Part shown: in pieces, positions 28,577 through 38,669 of the stretch
Layout: each line of letters opens with the position of its first letter
Position numbering within the stretch: the first letter of the stretch is position 1
DNA from: an uncultured SAR86 cluster bacterium
GTDB lineage: Bacteria > Pseudomonadota > Gammaproteobacteria > Magnimaribacterales > D2472
NCBI GenBank assembly: GCA_902610905.1
Contig: CACLXS010000007.1
Coordinates: 1-48,651, forward strand
Length of the DNA stretch: 48,651 nucleotides
Direction: 5' to 3'
Translations under genes and position numbers: made by a program
Notes under the pieces: model-generated
The model's input: only the letters and a program-made list of their open reading frames with translations
What the model was told of the DNA's origin: nothing
Databases searched by the model: none

Positions 28577-29880
28577 TGCTCTAAATATAGTTCGTTAAGA
28601 TTATTAGCCAGTATTGAGCAATAATCGTATTTACTTGGGCAGATGTAAGAACAAACTGCAAGATCTTCAGGTGCAAGTTCAAGCATACCTAAATCTATTG
28701 CCTGCTCTCTATCACCTACAACAAGAGCCTTAAGCAATTGAGGAACTAATATATCCATAGGAAGAACTTCATCATAAGATCCAACAGGAACTATTGCTCT
28801 ATCGCCTCCGTTAACTGAAGTATTAAAAATAAAATTTGATGGTTTTAAGAATGAAGAAATAAATACATTTAATTTTGAATGAAGTTTTGAACCTGGCATC
28901 AACCAATTTAAAAAAATATCATTGGCTTGATCTGGAATTGCCGATATGAGTGAATCATAAAATCCTAAGTAATTCATAACTCCTTCAGAGGCATGACCAT
29001 AAAGAATAGATCCTGAAATAACTCTTGATCCTGATTCAAGTTTACCAGCTGTCAATTCGTCAATGTTACCTGAGATACGAGCTTTAATTAATGATGGATT
29101 AAATACAGAAGGTCCTGCCAATGCAATAAGCTTATGAGTTCTTAAAGAATTATGTTCTAACAAATAGCCAATAGAAATAATATCTTGGTAACTAATCGTC
29201 CATGCGATTCTTTCTAAATTAACAGGATATATTTTATTTATGTGTGTACTAGTTAATCCTGATGGATGAGGTCCAGAAAATTGATGATAATTAATTCCAT
29301 CTACTGATAAGTCAAAGTCAGAATTTTGATAACAACAATGAATTGGACATGAAAAATTTTCATACAGAGCTTTTAGGCCTCTATTGAAATACTTTAAGCC
29401 TTCTTTGATTATGAAATAAGGATCTACAGCCAGAGGATTAGTATCACAGGCATTTATAAATATAGCATTAGGCGTAGAATCTATAGAGGGAGTTCTGTTG
29501 AAAGGTCTAGATCTAAAAGCATTCCATAAACCTGAATTTATTAGAAGATTTCTAATGTTTTCATTAGTATCAAATTCAACGCAGTCTTCATTATCAGCTA
29601 TCTCAATATCAATAGATAAAAACTTTCTTCTATCTCCCCTGCTAATTTCTTTAACAATACCACCTGCAGGTGATGTAAAAAAAACACCAGGATTTTTTTT
29701 GTCTTCAAAAATTTTAGTGCCTCTTTTAACAATATCACCTGATTTAACAAACATTGTTGGTTTCATACCAGTAAAATCATTTCCTATTAAAGAGACGGTA
29801 GTAACTTTTGGCGTATCAGATATTACAGGATCAGGAGTACCTGAAATTGGTAAATCTAAACCTTTTGAAATTTTTATCAC
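28573..29880 (-). CDS. nqrA: Na+-translocating NADH:quinone reductase subunit A
   Basis: A 435-residue peripheral subunit, first gene of the operon. It starts at GTG (29880), giving MIKISKGLDLPISGTP, which matches the family N-terminus exactly, so the rare start is probably right. Later it has the conserved IAWTISYQDIISIGYLLE and LELAPEDLAVCSYICPSKYDY segments. No good Shine-Dalgarno site precedes GTG; a perfect 11-bp palindrome CTTAGCCTAAG (29886-29896) occupies that position and might affect initiation or regulator binding. Confidence 0.95.
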   Translation of the reverse strand: MIKISKGLDLPISGTPDPVISDTPKVTTVSLIGNDFTGMKPTMFVKSGDIVKRGTKIFEDKKNPGVFFTSPAGGIVKEISRGDRRKFLSIDIEIADNEDCVEFDTNENIRNLLINSGLWNAFRSRPFNRTPSIDSTPNAIFINACDTNPLAVDPYFIIKEGLKYFNRGLKALYENFSCPIHCCYQNSDFDLSVDGINYHQFSGPHPSGLTSTHINKIYPVNLERIAWTISYQDIISIGYLLEHNSLRTHKLIALAGPSVFNPSLIKARISGNIDELTAGKLESGSRVISGSILYGHASEGVMNYLGFYDSLISAIPDQANDIFLNWLMPGSKLHSKLNVFISSFLKPSNFIFNTSVNGGDRAIVPVGSYDEVLPMDILVPQLLKALVVGDREQAIDLGMLELAPEDLAVCSYICPSKYDYCSILANNLNELYLEQ

Positions 29881-29958
29881 GTGTGCTTAGCCTAAGTATA
29901 TATAAATAGATCGAAAACGTGATGATTATAAATGTAAAGAGGCCTTGATTCTAGGGTT

Positions 29959-31461
29959 TTATTGAATTGGTTTAGGAAATCTTTTAAGTGAAATACCTGC
30001 TACTTTTTTAGCTAAATTAATCACTTGTTTTGAGTAACCGTACTCATTGTCATACCAACAATATAAAGTCACTCTTTTACCGCTAGTAATAGTAGCCTGA
30101 GAATCAATAATTGTAGCAAATGGGCTTGAATAAAAATCAGAAGATACAATCTCTGGAGAATTAACATAGCCAATTATTTCTCTGTATTTAGAATGAAAAG
30201 CCATTGATTTAAGGTAATTATTTAAATCATCTCTTGAAACATCTTTATCTAATACAAGAGATAATATCGCTAAACTCACATTTGGAGTTGGAACTCTAAT
30301 AGCATTCCCAGTTAATTTTCCCTCAAGCTCCGGTATTGCCTTTGAAACAGCTTTTACAGCGCCTGTTGTTGTTATAACCATATTTAATGGAGCTCCACGA
30401 CCTCTTCTATCTCCCTTGTGGAAATTATCAATTAAGTTTTGATCATTTGTATAAGAATGAACTGTCTCAATATGACCGCCATCAATACCGTAATTATCGT
30501 TTATGACCTTTAATACAGGGACAATTGCATTTGTTGTACACGATGCTGCAGAAATTATACTGTCTTCATCCTCTAAGATAGAATCATTGACACCATATAC
30601 AATATTTTTGATATCACCTTTGCCGGGTGCTGTTAATATTGCTTTTGCTGCACCTGAATTTATGTGTTTACTCAGCCCTTCTTGGTCTCTCCATGCACCT
30701 GTATTATCTATTACTACAGGATTATGGATATCATAGTCATTGTAATTAATATCCGATGGGCCTGATGTATAAATTACTTTTACAGGATTGCCATTTATAA
30801 CTAGTAATGACTTTTCCTCATCAACCCTTAAGGTTCCATCAAAAGATCCATGAACAGAATCTCTTGATAATAAACTTGCTCTTTTATAAATATCATCTTC
30901 ACAAGCTTTTCTAATTACAATAGCTCTTAACTTGTAATAGTTGCCTGGACCAGTATTTTGAATCATAATCCTTGCAACTAGACGACCAATTCTACCAAAA
31001 CCATATAAAACTATATCTTTTGGTTTTTCTGGTCGAGATGTTTCGCTGTCAATAACATCTGATAACTCCTTGTTTATATAATCACTTAAACCAGAAGTAT
31101 TATTTTTTAGTTCACTAAAATTTGGAAATTTAATAGCTAATTCACCAACATCAATTTCACAATCAGCAATATTTAGTGAATTTATGTATTCTAAAATAGG
31201 AAATGTTTCTAATTCACTTAACTCATTGTTGTCTGCTTGGCGAGCAAATCTATGAGCTTTCATAATTTCAACTGGAGATAGATTAACGAGAGATTTTCCA
31301 TAGATAAGAATATTGATACCGTTACGATACAATCCACCAATAATCGGAATCATTGATTCAGCAAGACCCTCTCTCCACTTCCAGTCTCCAAATGAATCCT
31401 CAGGCAGTATACGATCTTGGCGTTTCGTAGATTGAAAACTTAGGTCCCTATTATTTTTCAT
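29959..31461 (-). CDS. Long-form glyceraldehyde-3-phosphate dehydrogenase
   Basis: A 500-residue protein: a normal GAPDH core preceded by about 145 extra residues. The NAD-binding YGFGRIGR is at 153-160, catalytic C308 in SAASCTTNAIVP, the base H335 in VHSYTNDQN, and RVPTPNVS and WYDNEYGYS near the end. The N-terminal part (including WKWREGLAESMIPIIGGLYR) is characteristic of the long GAPDH found next to mfd in Pseudomonas-like bacteria. The direction, glycolytic or gluconeogenic, cannot be read from sequence; with isocitrate lyase nearby a gluconeogenic role is plausible. It lies on the nqr strand 78 bp upstream of nqrA. Confidence 0.93.
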   Translation of the reverse strand: MKNNRDLSFQSTKRQDRILPEDSFGDWKWREGLAESMIPIIGGLYRNGINILIYGKSLVNLSPVEIMKAHRFARQADNNELSELETFPILEYINSLNIADCEIDVGELAIKFPNFSELKNNTSGLSDYINKELSDVIDSETSRPEKPKDIVLYGFGRIGRLVARIMIQNTGPGNYYKLRAIVIRKACEDDIYKRASLLSRDSVHGSFDGTLRVDEEKSLLVINGNPVKVIYTSGPSDINYNDYDIHNPVVIDNTGAWRDQEGLSKHINSGAAKAILTAPGKGDIKNIVYGVNDSILEDEDSIISAASCTTNAIVPVLKVINDNYGIDGGHIETVHSYTNDQNLIDNFHKGDRRGRGAPLNMVITTTGAVKAVSKAIPELEGKLTGNAIRVPTPNVSLAILSLVLDKDVSRDDLNNYLKSMAFHSKYREIIGYVNSPEIVSSDFYSSPFATIIDSQATITSGKRVTLYCWYDNEYGYSKQVINLAKKVAGISLKRFPKPIQ

Positions 31462-31528
31462 AAATAATGTAAAAAATTTACAATAGACTTTTATTTTAAT
31501 TCATGGTGACTGAAATAAAAATGATTTT

Positions 31529-32620
31529 TTAGCCTATGTTTTTAAGATGAAAATCTGCATTACCAAACATAGCATCTACTGCAACCATCTTTTTGAGGTA
31601 ATGTCCGATCATCATTTCTTCACTGACACCCATACCGCCGTGTAATTGAACAGCGTTTTGAGCTGAAAGTTTTCCATATTTACCCACATGAGATTTTAAT
31701 GCAGAAACATGTTTATACTTATTTTCAGAGTTTGAATCTACTTCCAGCATGGCTTTGAAAAGTAACGATTTAGCAAGCTCACTATCAATAAACATATCTA
31801 CCATGCGATGTTGTAAAACCTGAAAGTTAGAGATCGGTTGATCAAATTGTTCTCGTTCTTTAGTATATTGAACTGTTTTTTGATAACAAGACAGCATACA
31901 TCCAACAGCCTCAGCACTGACGCATAAAGTAGCTAAATTTAAAGCCTCAATAAGTATATTGGAGGCCTCTTCACCATAAGCAATAACATCCTCACCATCA
32001 ATATTGACGTTCTCAAAAGTAAACTCAGCACATGTCTGTTCATCTATAGTTTTGAAGGAATTAAATGAAACACCTTCAGCAGATGGATCAACTAGCACTA
32101 GATGAAATTCGTTGTTTTTAATGCAAGAAACAATTAATTTGGATGCGTTTTTACCATTTAAAACAAGTGATTTAGTTCCATTAAGCTTATTTTCAACAGA
32201 TAAGTTTGTAGACGGTGTCAAATATTCATTGGATTTAGCTACTTCAGCATAAGCAAGGGAGACATGCATGGAACCCGATGATATACCTTCTATTAATTCA
32301 ACTTTTCGAGAAAAATTTGATTTATCAAGAACAGATCCAGCTAAAACAACATTTGCTAAATATGGTTCAATAACCAGTGTTTTACCAAATTCTTCAAATA
32401 AAATTGACAGCTCTATAGGACCAAAACCAAAACCACCTGATTCTTCAGAAAATGACATAGATAACCAGCCCTGTTCTGCAAATAGTTTCCACGCATTTTC
32501 ATCAAAGTCGTTATCAGATTTAACTACTTCTTCCCTTTTGTAAAAATCGTATTCTGTTTCACAAAACTTTTGAATTTGCTCTCTGAGCATTATCTGCTCT
32601 TCTGTATAACTTAAATTCAT
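31529..32620 (-). CDS. Acyl-CoA dehydrogenase, small-type subunit
   Basis: A 363-residue acyl-CoA dehydrogenase-fold protein. It begins LSYTEEQIMLREQIQKFCE, has WLSMSFSEESGGFGFGPIE and the late FAD-binding QNAVQLHGGMGVSEEMMIG segment. It resembles the small partner (PimD-like) of paired acyl-CoA dehydrogenases in which two different chains form the active enzyme. The pairing is inferred from the 2-bp gap to the upstream dehydrogenase and complementary subtype. The chain length of its acyl-CoA substrate is not known. Electrons would go to EtfAB. Confidence 0.9.
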   Translation of the reverse strand: MNLSYTEEQIMLREQIQKFCETEYDFYKREEVVKSDNDFDENAWKLFAEQGWLSMSFSEESGGFGFGPIELSILFEEFGKTLVIEPYLANVVLAGSVLDKSNFSRKVELIEGISSGSMHVSLAYAEVAKSNEYLTPSTNLSVENKLNGTKSLVLNGKNASKLIVSCIKNNEFHLVLVDPSAEGVSFNSFKTIDEQTCAEFTFENVNIDGEDVIAYGEEASNILIEALNLATLCVSAEAVGCMLSCYQKTVQYTKEREQFDQPISNFQVLQHRMVDMFIDSELAKSLLFKAMLEVDSNSENKYKHVSALKSHVGKYGKLSAQNAVQLHGGMGVSEEMMIGHYLKKMVAVDAMFGNADFHLKNIG

Positions 32621-32622
32621 TT

Positions 32623-33792
32623 CTATACTCCTAAGACAAACTTAGAAATAATATTTTTTTGAATCTCATTACTTCCACCATAGATAGATGTTTTTCTAAA
32701 GTTCAGGAACCTCTCTAATGAAACAGCTGCATGCTCTGGACCAGATGGTTTGTCATTCGAGCCATATCCTCCTGCTCCAGGATACATGAGGGCATATTCA
32801 CCAGCAGCTTCTACGAATAGTTCAGTAAGGCCTTGCTGTATTTCGGTGCCTTTAATTTTTAGAATTGAAGACTCAGCACCAGGATGTCCTCCATTTTCTA
32901 GATCAGATAAAAGTCTTAACTCAGTCATCTCTAATGCTGAAATTGCAATTTCCATTTCAGCAACTTTTTTATCTAAATCAGGATTATCTAATTCAGAAAC
33001 TATTTCTTTTAGTTGACCAAGTGCTCTCATTGATGCTCCAATAGCTGCTATTCCAAATCTCTCATGAGCAAGCAAAAATTTTGCGTAAGTCCAGCCTTTG
33101 CCCTCTTCACCAACTAAATTTTCAACTGGTACTTTAACATCTGTAAAGAACACTGAGTTAACCTCATGATCGCCATCAATAGTAATAATTGGTTTAACTT
33201 CAATACCAGGTGTTTTCATATCAACTAGAAGAAATGAGATCCCTTCTTGTTTTTTTCCACTAGAGTCAGTTCTAACAAGTAAAAATATCCAATCTGCATT
33301 TTGAGCTAATGTTGTCCATGTTTTAGAACCATTAACAACATAATGATCTCCTTCTCGCACAGCTTTTGTTTTAAGTGATGCTAAGTCTGAACCAGATCCA
33401 GGCTCAGAATAACCCTGACACCACCAGGTATTAAAATCTAGAATATCTGGCAAAAATCTTTTCTTTTGTTCTTCATTACCAAATGTCCAAATAACTGGAG
33501 CAACCATACTTACACCGAAAGCTAAAAGTGGAGGACAGCCTGCCATTCCAAACTCTTTATTGAATAAATATAATTGAGTTGCACTCCAACCAGTTCCACC
33601 ATATTCAACAGGCCAGTTATAGCCCATCCACCCTTTTGCAGACAAAGCCTTGTGATAATCAACCAAATCTTGTCTTGTAAGGTGTTCACCTTTATCCATT
33701 TTATCTTTTACATGTTTTGGATAGTCATTAGCTAACCAATCTCTTAATTCATCTCTAAAAGCGAGATCTTCTTTTGAAAAATTAATGTCCAT
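32623..33792 (-). CDS. Acyl-CoA dehydrogenase, large-type subunit
   Basis: A 389-residue flavoprotein. It starts FSKEDLAFRDELRDWL, then GWMGYNWPVEYGGTGWS, WWCQGYSEPGSGSDLASLKT (the FAD-contacting stretch), NGSKTWTT, and ends with LNFRKTSIYGGSNEIQKNII. It resembles the large (PimC-like) chain of heteromeric acyl-CoA dehydrogenases. Together with the next gene it probably makes an alpha2-beta2 enzyme for long, branched or cyclic acyl-CoA; the family commonly includes pimeloyl- and steroid-side-chain enzymes. Divergent from mfd, 75 bp apart. Confidence 0.91.
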   Translation of the reverse strand: MDINFSKEDLAFRDELRDWLANDYPKHVKDKMDKGEHLTRQDLVDYHKALSAKGWMGYNWPVEYGGTGWSATQLYLFNKEFGMAGCPPLLAFGVSMVAPVIWTFGNEEQKKRFLPDILDFNTWWCQGYSEPGSGSDLASLKTKAVREGDHYVVNGSKTWTTLAQNADWIFLLVRTDSSGKKQEGISFLLVDMKTPGIEVKPIITIDGDHEVNSVFFTDVKVPVENLVGEEGKGWTYAKFLLAHERFGIAAIGASMRALGQLKEIVSELDNPDLDKKVAEMEIAISALEMTELRLLSDLENGGHPGAESSILKIKGTEIQQGLTELFVEAAGEYALMYPGAGGYGSNDKPSGPEHAAVSLERFLNFRKTSIYGGSNEIQKNIISKFVLGV

Positions 33793-33867
33793 AATTACCT
33801 ATATTATTTTTGAATTGATAGAATACGCACAACATTATACAAGTATTTGTAAAAAATTTACCATCAA

Positions 33868-36800
33868 ATGCATAAAAATAACGACCATAGATTCGCACAT
33901 CAATTGATTGATAAATATCATGATTCTAATGATTCCTTATGTATTATTGTTAAGGATAATAAAGAGGCAAAACTTTTAAAAAATGAATTATCTTTATATC
34001 TAAATTCATCGAACATTAGATATTTTCCAGAAAATGAAATATTACCTTACGATCACTTCTCTTCTCCTGATAATATTTTAAGCGAGCGTTTTTCAATTTT
34101 AAATTCGTTAGATACTAACAAGAGAATCGTTATAGCAACAGTTAAAAGTTTGTTTGAGATGTATCCCACTAAAGATTTTTTTCAATCAAAAGAAATTTTT
34201 ACTTTAGAAGATTCATTATCCTTAACTAAACTTGAAAAAATTCTTATTTCTCTTAACTACGAAAAGGTCAATAGAATTGAAAGTATTAATCAATACTCTC
34301 TCAGAGGTGGAATTATAGATATTTTTGCGCCAATATATAGCAATCCTCTGAGAGTTGAAATCTTTGATGATAGTATTGAATCTGTTCGATTTTTTGATAT
34401 TGAAACTCAGTTATCGACTGAAAAATTAAATAATTTTAGACTATCTAAAAGCTCTTTATATACATTTGACGACTTTAATTTAAAAATATTTCGTGATAAT
34501 TGGAGGGAATATTTTCAAGATTATGACGAAAGAAATTGTGAAATATTTCAAAAATTAAATACAGTTAGAAAGGCTGAAGGTTCAGATATTTACATACCTT
34601 TATTTTTTAATAAAACATCTAATTTTTTTGAATTATTTGATAGTCATTCTTTGATCGTAATGGATAATTTTTCTGATGATATTAAATCCTATGAAAGCTA
34701 TATCCATCAAAGGTTTGATGATGAAAATATTGATTCACAAAGACCACTTTTATCGCCAAATGATTTATTTTGTTCAGTAGAAGTCATTAAAAATAAACTT
34801 CCACAAGAAATTTATTGGAATTTCGATAATTATGAAGATGTTATTTATAAAGATATAAGTGAAATAATTGATGATATAAACAATTTAAAAATACAAAATT
34901 ATAAAACCATATTACTAACATCACTTCAAAGTGAATATGAGGTTTTGTTTAATGCATTAAAACTAAAAGTTAGGGAAATAAAAAACATTTCAGATGCTAC
35001 TATTGGAATAAATCTAATGATTTCTGATATTGTTAGGCCTATTCATATAAAAGATAAAATCATAATTTTTAGTAATGAATATAAAAATGATGGAAACTTA
35101 GCATTCTTAGATACTGAAAAAAAGAAATCAATTGTTCATAACAGGGATCAACTATTTAACGAGGGTGATTATGTTGTTCATGAGAATTATGGTATGGGAA
35201 TATATAAAGGTTTAGAGGTTGTAGAAACTAATAATAACTCTAATGAATATATAAAAATCATATATTCATCTAATGAAGCCTTATATGTTCCTCTTAGAAG
35301 CGTTGATTTAATATACAAGTATCACAGAAATGATTTAACTGTAAATATAGTACTTGATTCATTATCATCAAATAAGTGGATAAAAAATAAAGAAAAGGCA
35401 AAAAAAAGAGCATACGATCATGCTGCAGAAATATTAGATATCGAATCCAGGAGACTTAAATCAACTGCATTTGTTCTAAAAGCAAATGAGGAAGATTTAA
35501 ATATATTCAATAAAGACTTTCCATTTACAGAAACCGCAGATCAATTAGAAGCTATTAACGCAATATACAAGGATATAGCATTAGTAAAACCTATGAATAG
35601 AGTTTTATGTGGAGATGTAGGCTTTGGTAAAACTGAGGTTGCTATGAGATCTGCTTTTGTTTGCATTAATTCAAATAAGCAAGCAATCTTATTATGCCCT
35701 AGTACAGTTCTCAGTGAACAGCATTATGAATCATTTCTAGAGAGATTTAAAAATACTGGAGCATCTATAAAAATTATTAATAGACATACTACTAAAAAAA
35801 ATAAAGATGAATACGTAAAAGGTTTTAATAATAAGACTATTGATATAATTATTGGGACTCATGCCCTATTTACATGTGGTATAGATTTTACCAACACTGG
35901 AATTTTAATAGTAGATGAAGAGCATAGATTTGGTATTAGACAAAAAGACTTTATAAAAAACAAACAAGAAAACATTCACATACTATATTTATCAGCAACA
36001 CCTATACCTCGAACAATGAATTTTGTTTTTTCGGGCTTAAAAGAATTTTCTTTTTTGCATACACCACCATCTAATAGATTAAGCATTAAATCTTTTCTTA
36101 AAATTGAAACCAATCAATTGTTCAAAGAAGCAATATCAAGAGAAGTATTAAGAGGCGGTCAGTGCTTTATTGTGCAAAACAACATAGGGAAAATGAATTC
36201 CTTAAAAAATATATTAATTGAGCTCTTACCTGATACCAAAATTGCTATAGCGCACGGTAAATTAAAGAAAGATGAAATATCAAAAGTAATGAGAAACTTT
36301 GATTCTGGATTATTGGATGTTCTTATATGTACAACAATAGTAGAAATGGGTTTAGATATACCAAATGCAAATACAATAATGATAATCGATTCCCAAAACT
36401 TTGGGCTATCTCAACTTCACCAATTAAGAGGTAGAGTTGGCAGATCATCAAAACAGGGTTATTGTTATTTTTTAACTCCAACTAATGATTTATCTAAAAT
36501 TGCAAAAAATAGATTAGATTCAATAATAAAATTATGTAATTTGGGTTCAGGTTTTTTTATTGCTCAAGAAGATCTTGAAATAAGAGGTGGCGGAGAAATA
36601 TTAGGGGAAAAGCAAAGCGGACACATTAACACTATTGGTATGAGTTTATATTTATCAATGTTAAAAAACGCGATAAATACATTTAAAAACAATAATGAAA
36701 AAGAATTTATTAATACTGAAATAAATTTTTATGACTCATCATATATCAATGAATCATATTTACCCTCTCCAATTGAACGACTAAAAGTTTATAAAAACCT

Positions 36801-37146
36801 AACTAATGCATCATCAATAGATGAAATAAATAATATTGCAAAAGATCTTAAAGATAGATGCGGTTCATTAACAACAGAGGTTAAAAGTTTAATAGATGAT
36901 TCAAAATTATTAGTGATGATTAGAAATACAGGAATTATTAATATCAAATCAAATGCAAATAAAACATCAATATTATTATCTTCGAGTATTAGAAAGAAAG
37001 TTTTTGATAAAATATTGACTATGCTGCAAATCAGTCCAAATATTTATTCAATAAATCAAGAAAATAAATTTATTATTGAAATGAATGAGAATGATACTTC
37101 AGTAAGAAGAAATGCAATTATGAATTTAATAAATGAAATTACTTAA
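33868..37146 (+). CDS. mfd: Transcription-repair coupling factor Mfd
   Basis: A 1092-residue ATPase that removes stalled RNA polymerase and recruits UvrA. Order seen: UvrB-like N-terminal domain with LPYDHFSSP and SINQYSLRGGIIDIFAP; RNA polymerase-binding CarD-like domain VVHENYGMGIYKGLE near residue 435; helicase motor with Walker A GDVGFGKTE (about 580) and VDEEHRFGIRQ (about 681); ATPIPRTM; RGRVGRSSKQGY; and the C-terminal domain. It is about 50 residues shorter than the E. coli protein, mostly at the N-terminus. The following gene starts 14 bp before its stop. Confidence 0.97.
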   Translation: MHKNNDHRFAHQLIDKYHDSNDSLCIIVKDNKEAKLLKNELSLYLNSSNIRYFPENEILPYDHFSSPDNILSERFSILNSLDTNKRIVIATVKSLFEMYPTKDFFQSKEIFTLEDSLSLTKLEKILISLNYEKVNRIESINQYSLRGGIIDIFAPIYSNPLRVEIFDDSIESVRFFDIETQLSTEKLNNFRLSKSSLYTFDDFNLKIFRDNWREYFQDYDERNCEIFQKLNTVRKAEGSDIYIPLFFNKTSNFFELFDSHSLIVMDNFSDDIKSYESYIHQRFDDENIDSQRPLLSPNDLFCSVEVIKNKLPQEIYWNFDNYEDVIYKDISEIIDDINNLKIQNYKTILLTSLQSEYEVLFNALKLKVREIKNISDATIGINLMISDIVRPIHIKDKIIIFSNEYKNDGNLAFLDTEKKKSIVHNRDQLFNEGDYVVHENYGMGIYKGLEVVETNNNSNEYIKIIYSSNEALYVPLRSVDLIYKYHRNDLTVNIVLDSLSSNKWIKNKEKAKKRAYDHAAEILDIESRRLKSTAFVLKANEEDLNIFNKDFPFTETADQLEAINAIYKDIALVKPMNRVLCGDVGFGKTEVAMRSAFVCINSNKQAILLCPSTVLSEQHYESFLERFKNTGASIKIINRHTTKKNKDEYVKGFNNKTIDIIIGTHALFTCGIDFTNTGILIVDEEHRFGIRQKDFIKNKQENIHILYLSATPIPRTMNFVFSGLKEFSFLHTPPSNRLSIKSFLKIETNQLFKEAISREVLRGGQCFIVQNNIGKMNSLKNILIELLPDTKIAIAHGKLKKDEISKVMRNFDSGLLDVLICTTIVEMGLDIPNANTIMIIDSQNFGLSQLHQLRGRVGRSSKQGYCYFLTPTNDLSKIAKNRLDSIIKLCNLGSGFFIAQEDLEIRGGGEILGEKQSGHINTIGMSLYLSMLKNAINTFKNNNEKEFINTEINFYDSSYINESYLPSPIERLKVYKNLTNASSIDEINNIAKDLKDRCGSLTTEVKSLIDDSKLLVMIRNTGIINIKSNANKTSILLSSSIRKKVFDKILTMLQISPNIYSINQENKFIIEMNENDTSVRRNAIMNLINEIT

Positions 37147-37984
37147 AATATTTCTTATTACAATCCTTATTCATAATATTAATGCATATGAGGATTTAGA
37201 TTTAAAAGAATATGAAATAGAAATAATAATCTTTAAATATTCTCAATCTACTACCAATGAAACATTTGATGCAGAATTTATAGCTCCAGCAGATAAAGTA
37301 TTAAAATTTTATAATCCAAGTCTTAAAATAAATAGTGATCTATATAAAATTCAATATAATGAAAATTTTTTTAATAAGCTTTTAAAAGGTTTTAAGTTAG
37401 ATCCTAGGAAACAAAATTCATATATTGAAGAAGCTAACGAAAGCATAAAAGTATCAAACCCAAAGAAATGGTACAGAAAATCAAATAATTTAGATGTTCT
37501 AAAGAAATTAAATAGTAAATTAGAAAAAAATAATGAATATAAAGTATTGGATAGTTTTAAGTGGATACAAAATATTGATTCCAAAGATGATTCCAAATTC
37601 TTATTTCATGAAAATGTAGTAAAAGAGTATGGTATTTTTCTAAAGTTATATAGAAGTAGATTTTTACATGTTGATATAAAAAGCTATCTAGGAGTTGCAT
37701 CAAATAAAACAAATGACACTACAGACGAAAATATTCAAAAATACGAAAGCAAAATCCTTAAATCAAATCAAACCAATAAAATTAATATTACTAACAATTT
37801 GAAACTTAATCTAAATGAGCCAAATAGATATATTGATATCAATCAAGATAAAGATGATCTAAAAATTGAGTCATCAGAAATCATAAATATATTTATTGAT
37901 GAAGAAAGAAGAATATTTAATGAGGAGATTCACTACTTTGACCATCCTAAATTTGGAATAATACTTTCAGTAAATGATGTTTAA
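37133..37984 (+). CDS. CsiV-family protein
   Basis: A 283-residue exported protein with a signal peptide (residues 1-18, ending INA). The start of the mature part, LKEYEIEIIIFKYSQ, and the end, INIFIDEERRIFNEEIHYFDHPKFGIILSV, match the CsiV (DUF2803) family, whose Vibrio member binds peptidoglycan and affects cell shape. The central region is Lys/Asn-rich and less conserved. It is coupled to mfd by a 14-bp overlap, the same order as in Pseudomonas-like genomes. It ends one base before the convergent nfuA stop. Confidence 0.8.
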   Translation: MKLLKIFLITILIHNINAYEDLDLKEYEIEIIIFKYSQSTTNETFDAEFIAPADKVLKFYNPSLKINSDLYKIQYNENFFNKLLKGFKLDPRKQNSYIEEANESIKVSNPKKWYRKSNNLDVLKKLNSKLEKNNEYKVLDSFKWIQNIDSKDDSKFLFHENVVKEYGIFLKLYRSRFLHVDIKSYLGVASNKTNDTTDENIQKYESKILKSNQTNKINITNNLKLNLNEPNRYIDINQDKDDLKIESSEIINIFIDEERRIFNEEIHYFDHPKFGIILSVNDV

Positions 37985-38575
37985 TTATTTGTAATATGCA
38001 TTATCATCAATTGAATGATCAGTTGAGTCTTTGACAGACTTTACCTCTGGTATTTGTTCCAATAATGTCTTTTCAATTCCATCTTTTAAAGTAACATCAA
38101 CCATTCCACAACCCTGACAACCCCCACCAAACTGAAGTATAACCTCTCCAGCTTCAGTAAATTTCACCAGACTAACATCACCACCATGCGATTCAAGCAT
38201 TGGGTTAATTTCATTGTAGATAACATAATTGATTCTATCCTCTACAGAACTATCAGGCGAAATATTAGGCAGTCTCGCATTTGGAGCCTTGATTGTTAAT
38301 TGTCCGCCAAAAGTATCATTATTGTAATTAACTTCAGCATCAACTAAAAAAGGAATACTTCTTTTTTCTACATGAACAGTTATTTTTTTTAGTTTTAAGA
38401 TCACATCATCCTTATGAGCTTCTTCTGGCTTACAATATGCTAAACATGTTTCAGCCTTTGGAGTGCCAGGATCTGATATGAAAATCCTTACTGCAAGGTT
38501 TGGTTCATTTTTATCTTTTAAAAGTTTAGCTAGATAATTTTCAGCTGACTCAGTGATATTTACAATATTTTCCAT
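37985..38575 (-). CDS. nfuA: Fe-S biogenesis protein NfuA
   Basis: A 196-residue iron-sulfur carrier. The N-terminal A-type-like domain (1-100) carries C44 and C48 in ETCLAYC but otherwise looks degenerate. The C-terminal Nfu domain holds the cluster-binding C153 and C156 in GGGCQGCGMVDVTLKDG. Length matches E. coli NfuA (191). It delivers [4Fe-4S] clusters to targets; the NQR 2Fe-2S subunit and ETF-QO here need clusters, but a direct link is speculative. Confidence 0.95.
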   Translation of the reverse strand: MENIVNITESAENYLAKLLKDKNEPNLAVRIFISDPGTPKAETCLAYCKPEEAHKDDVILKLKKITVHVEKRSIPFLVDAEVNYNNDTFGGQLTIKAPNARLPNISPDSSVEDRINYVIYNEINPMLESHGGDVSLVKFTEAGEVILQFGGGCQGCGMVDVTLKDGIEKTLLEQIPEVKSVKDSTDHSIDDNAYYK

Positions 38576-38669
38576 AGCATATTCGATTAAAAGAATCTTT
38601 CAGTTTGCACCCATTAATATATCATTTATAGGATTAATATTATTTATAACAAGGATTTTTATTAATTAA

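Noticed and set aside
29498-29890. Open frame antisense to nqrA, about 130 codons
   Set aside because: nqrA is certain, and this frame has no recognisable motif and no ribosome site.
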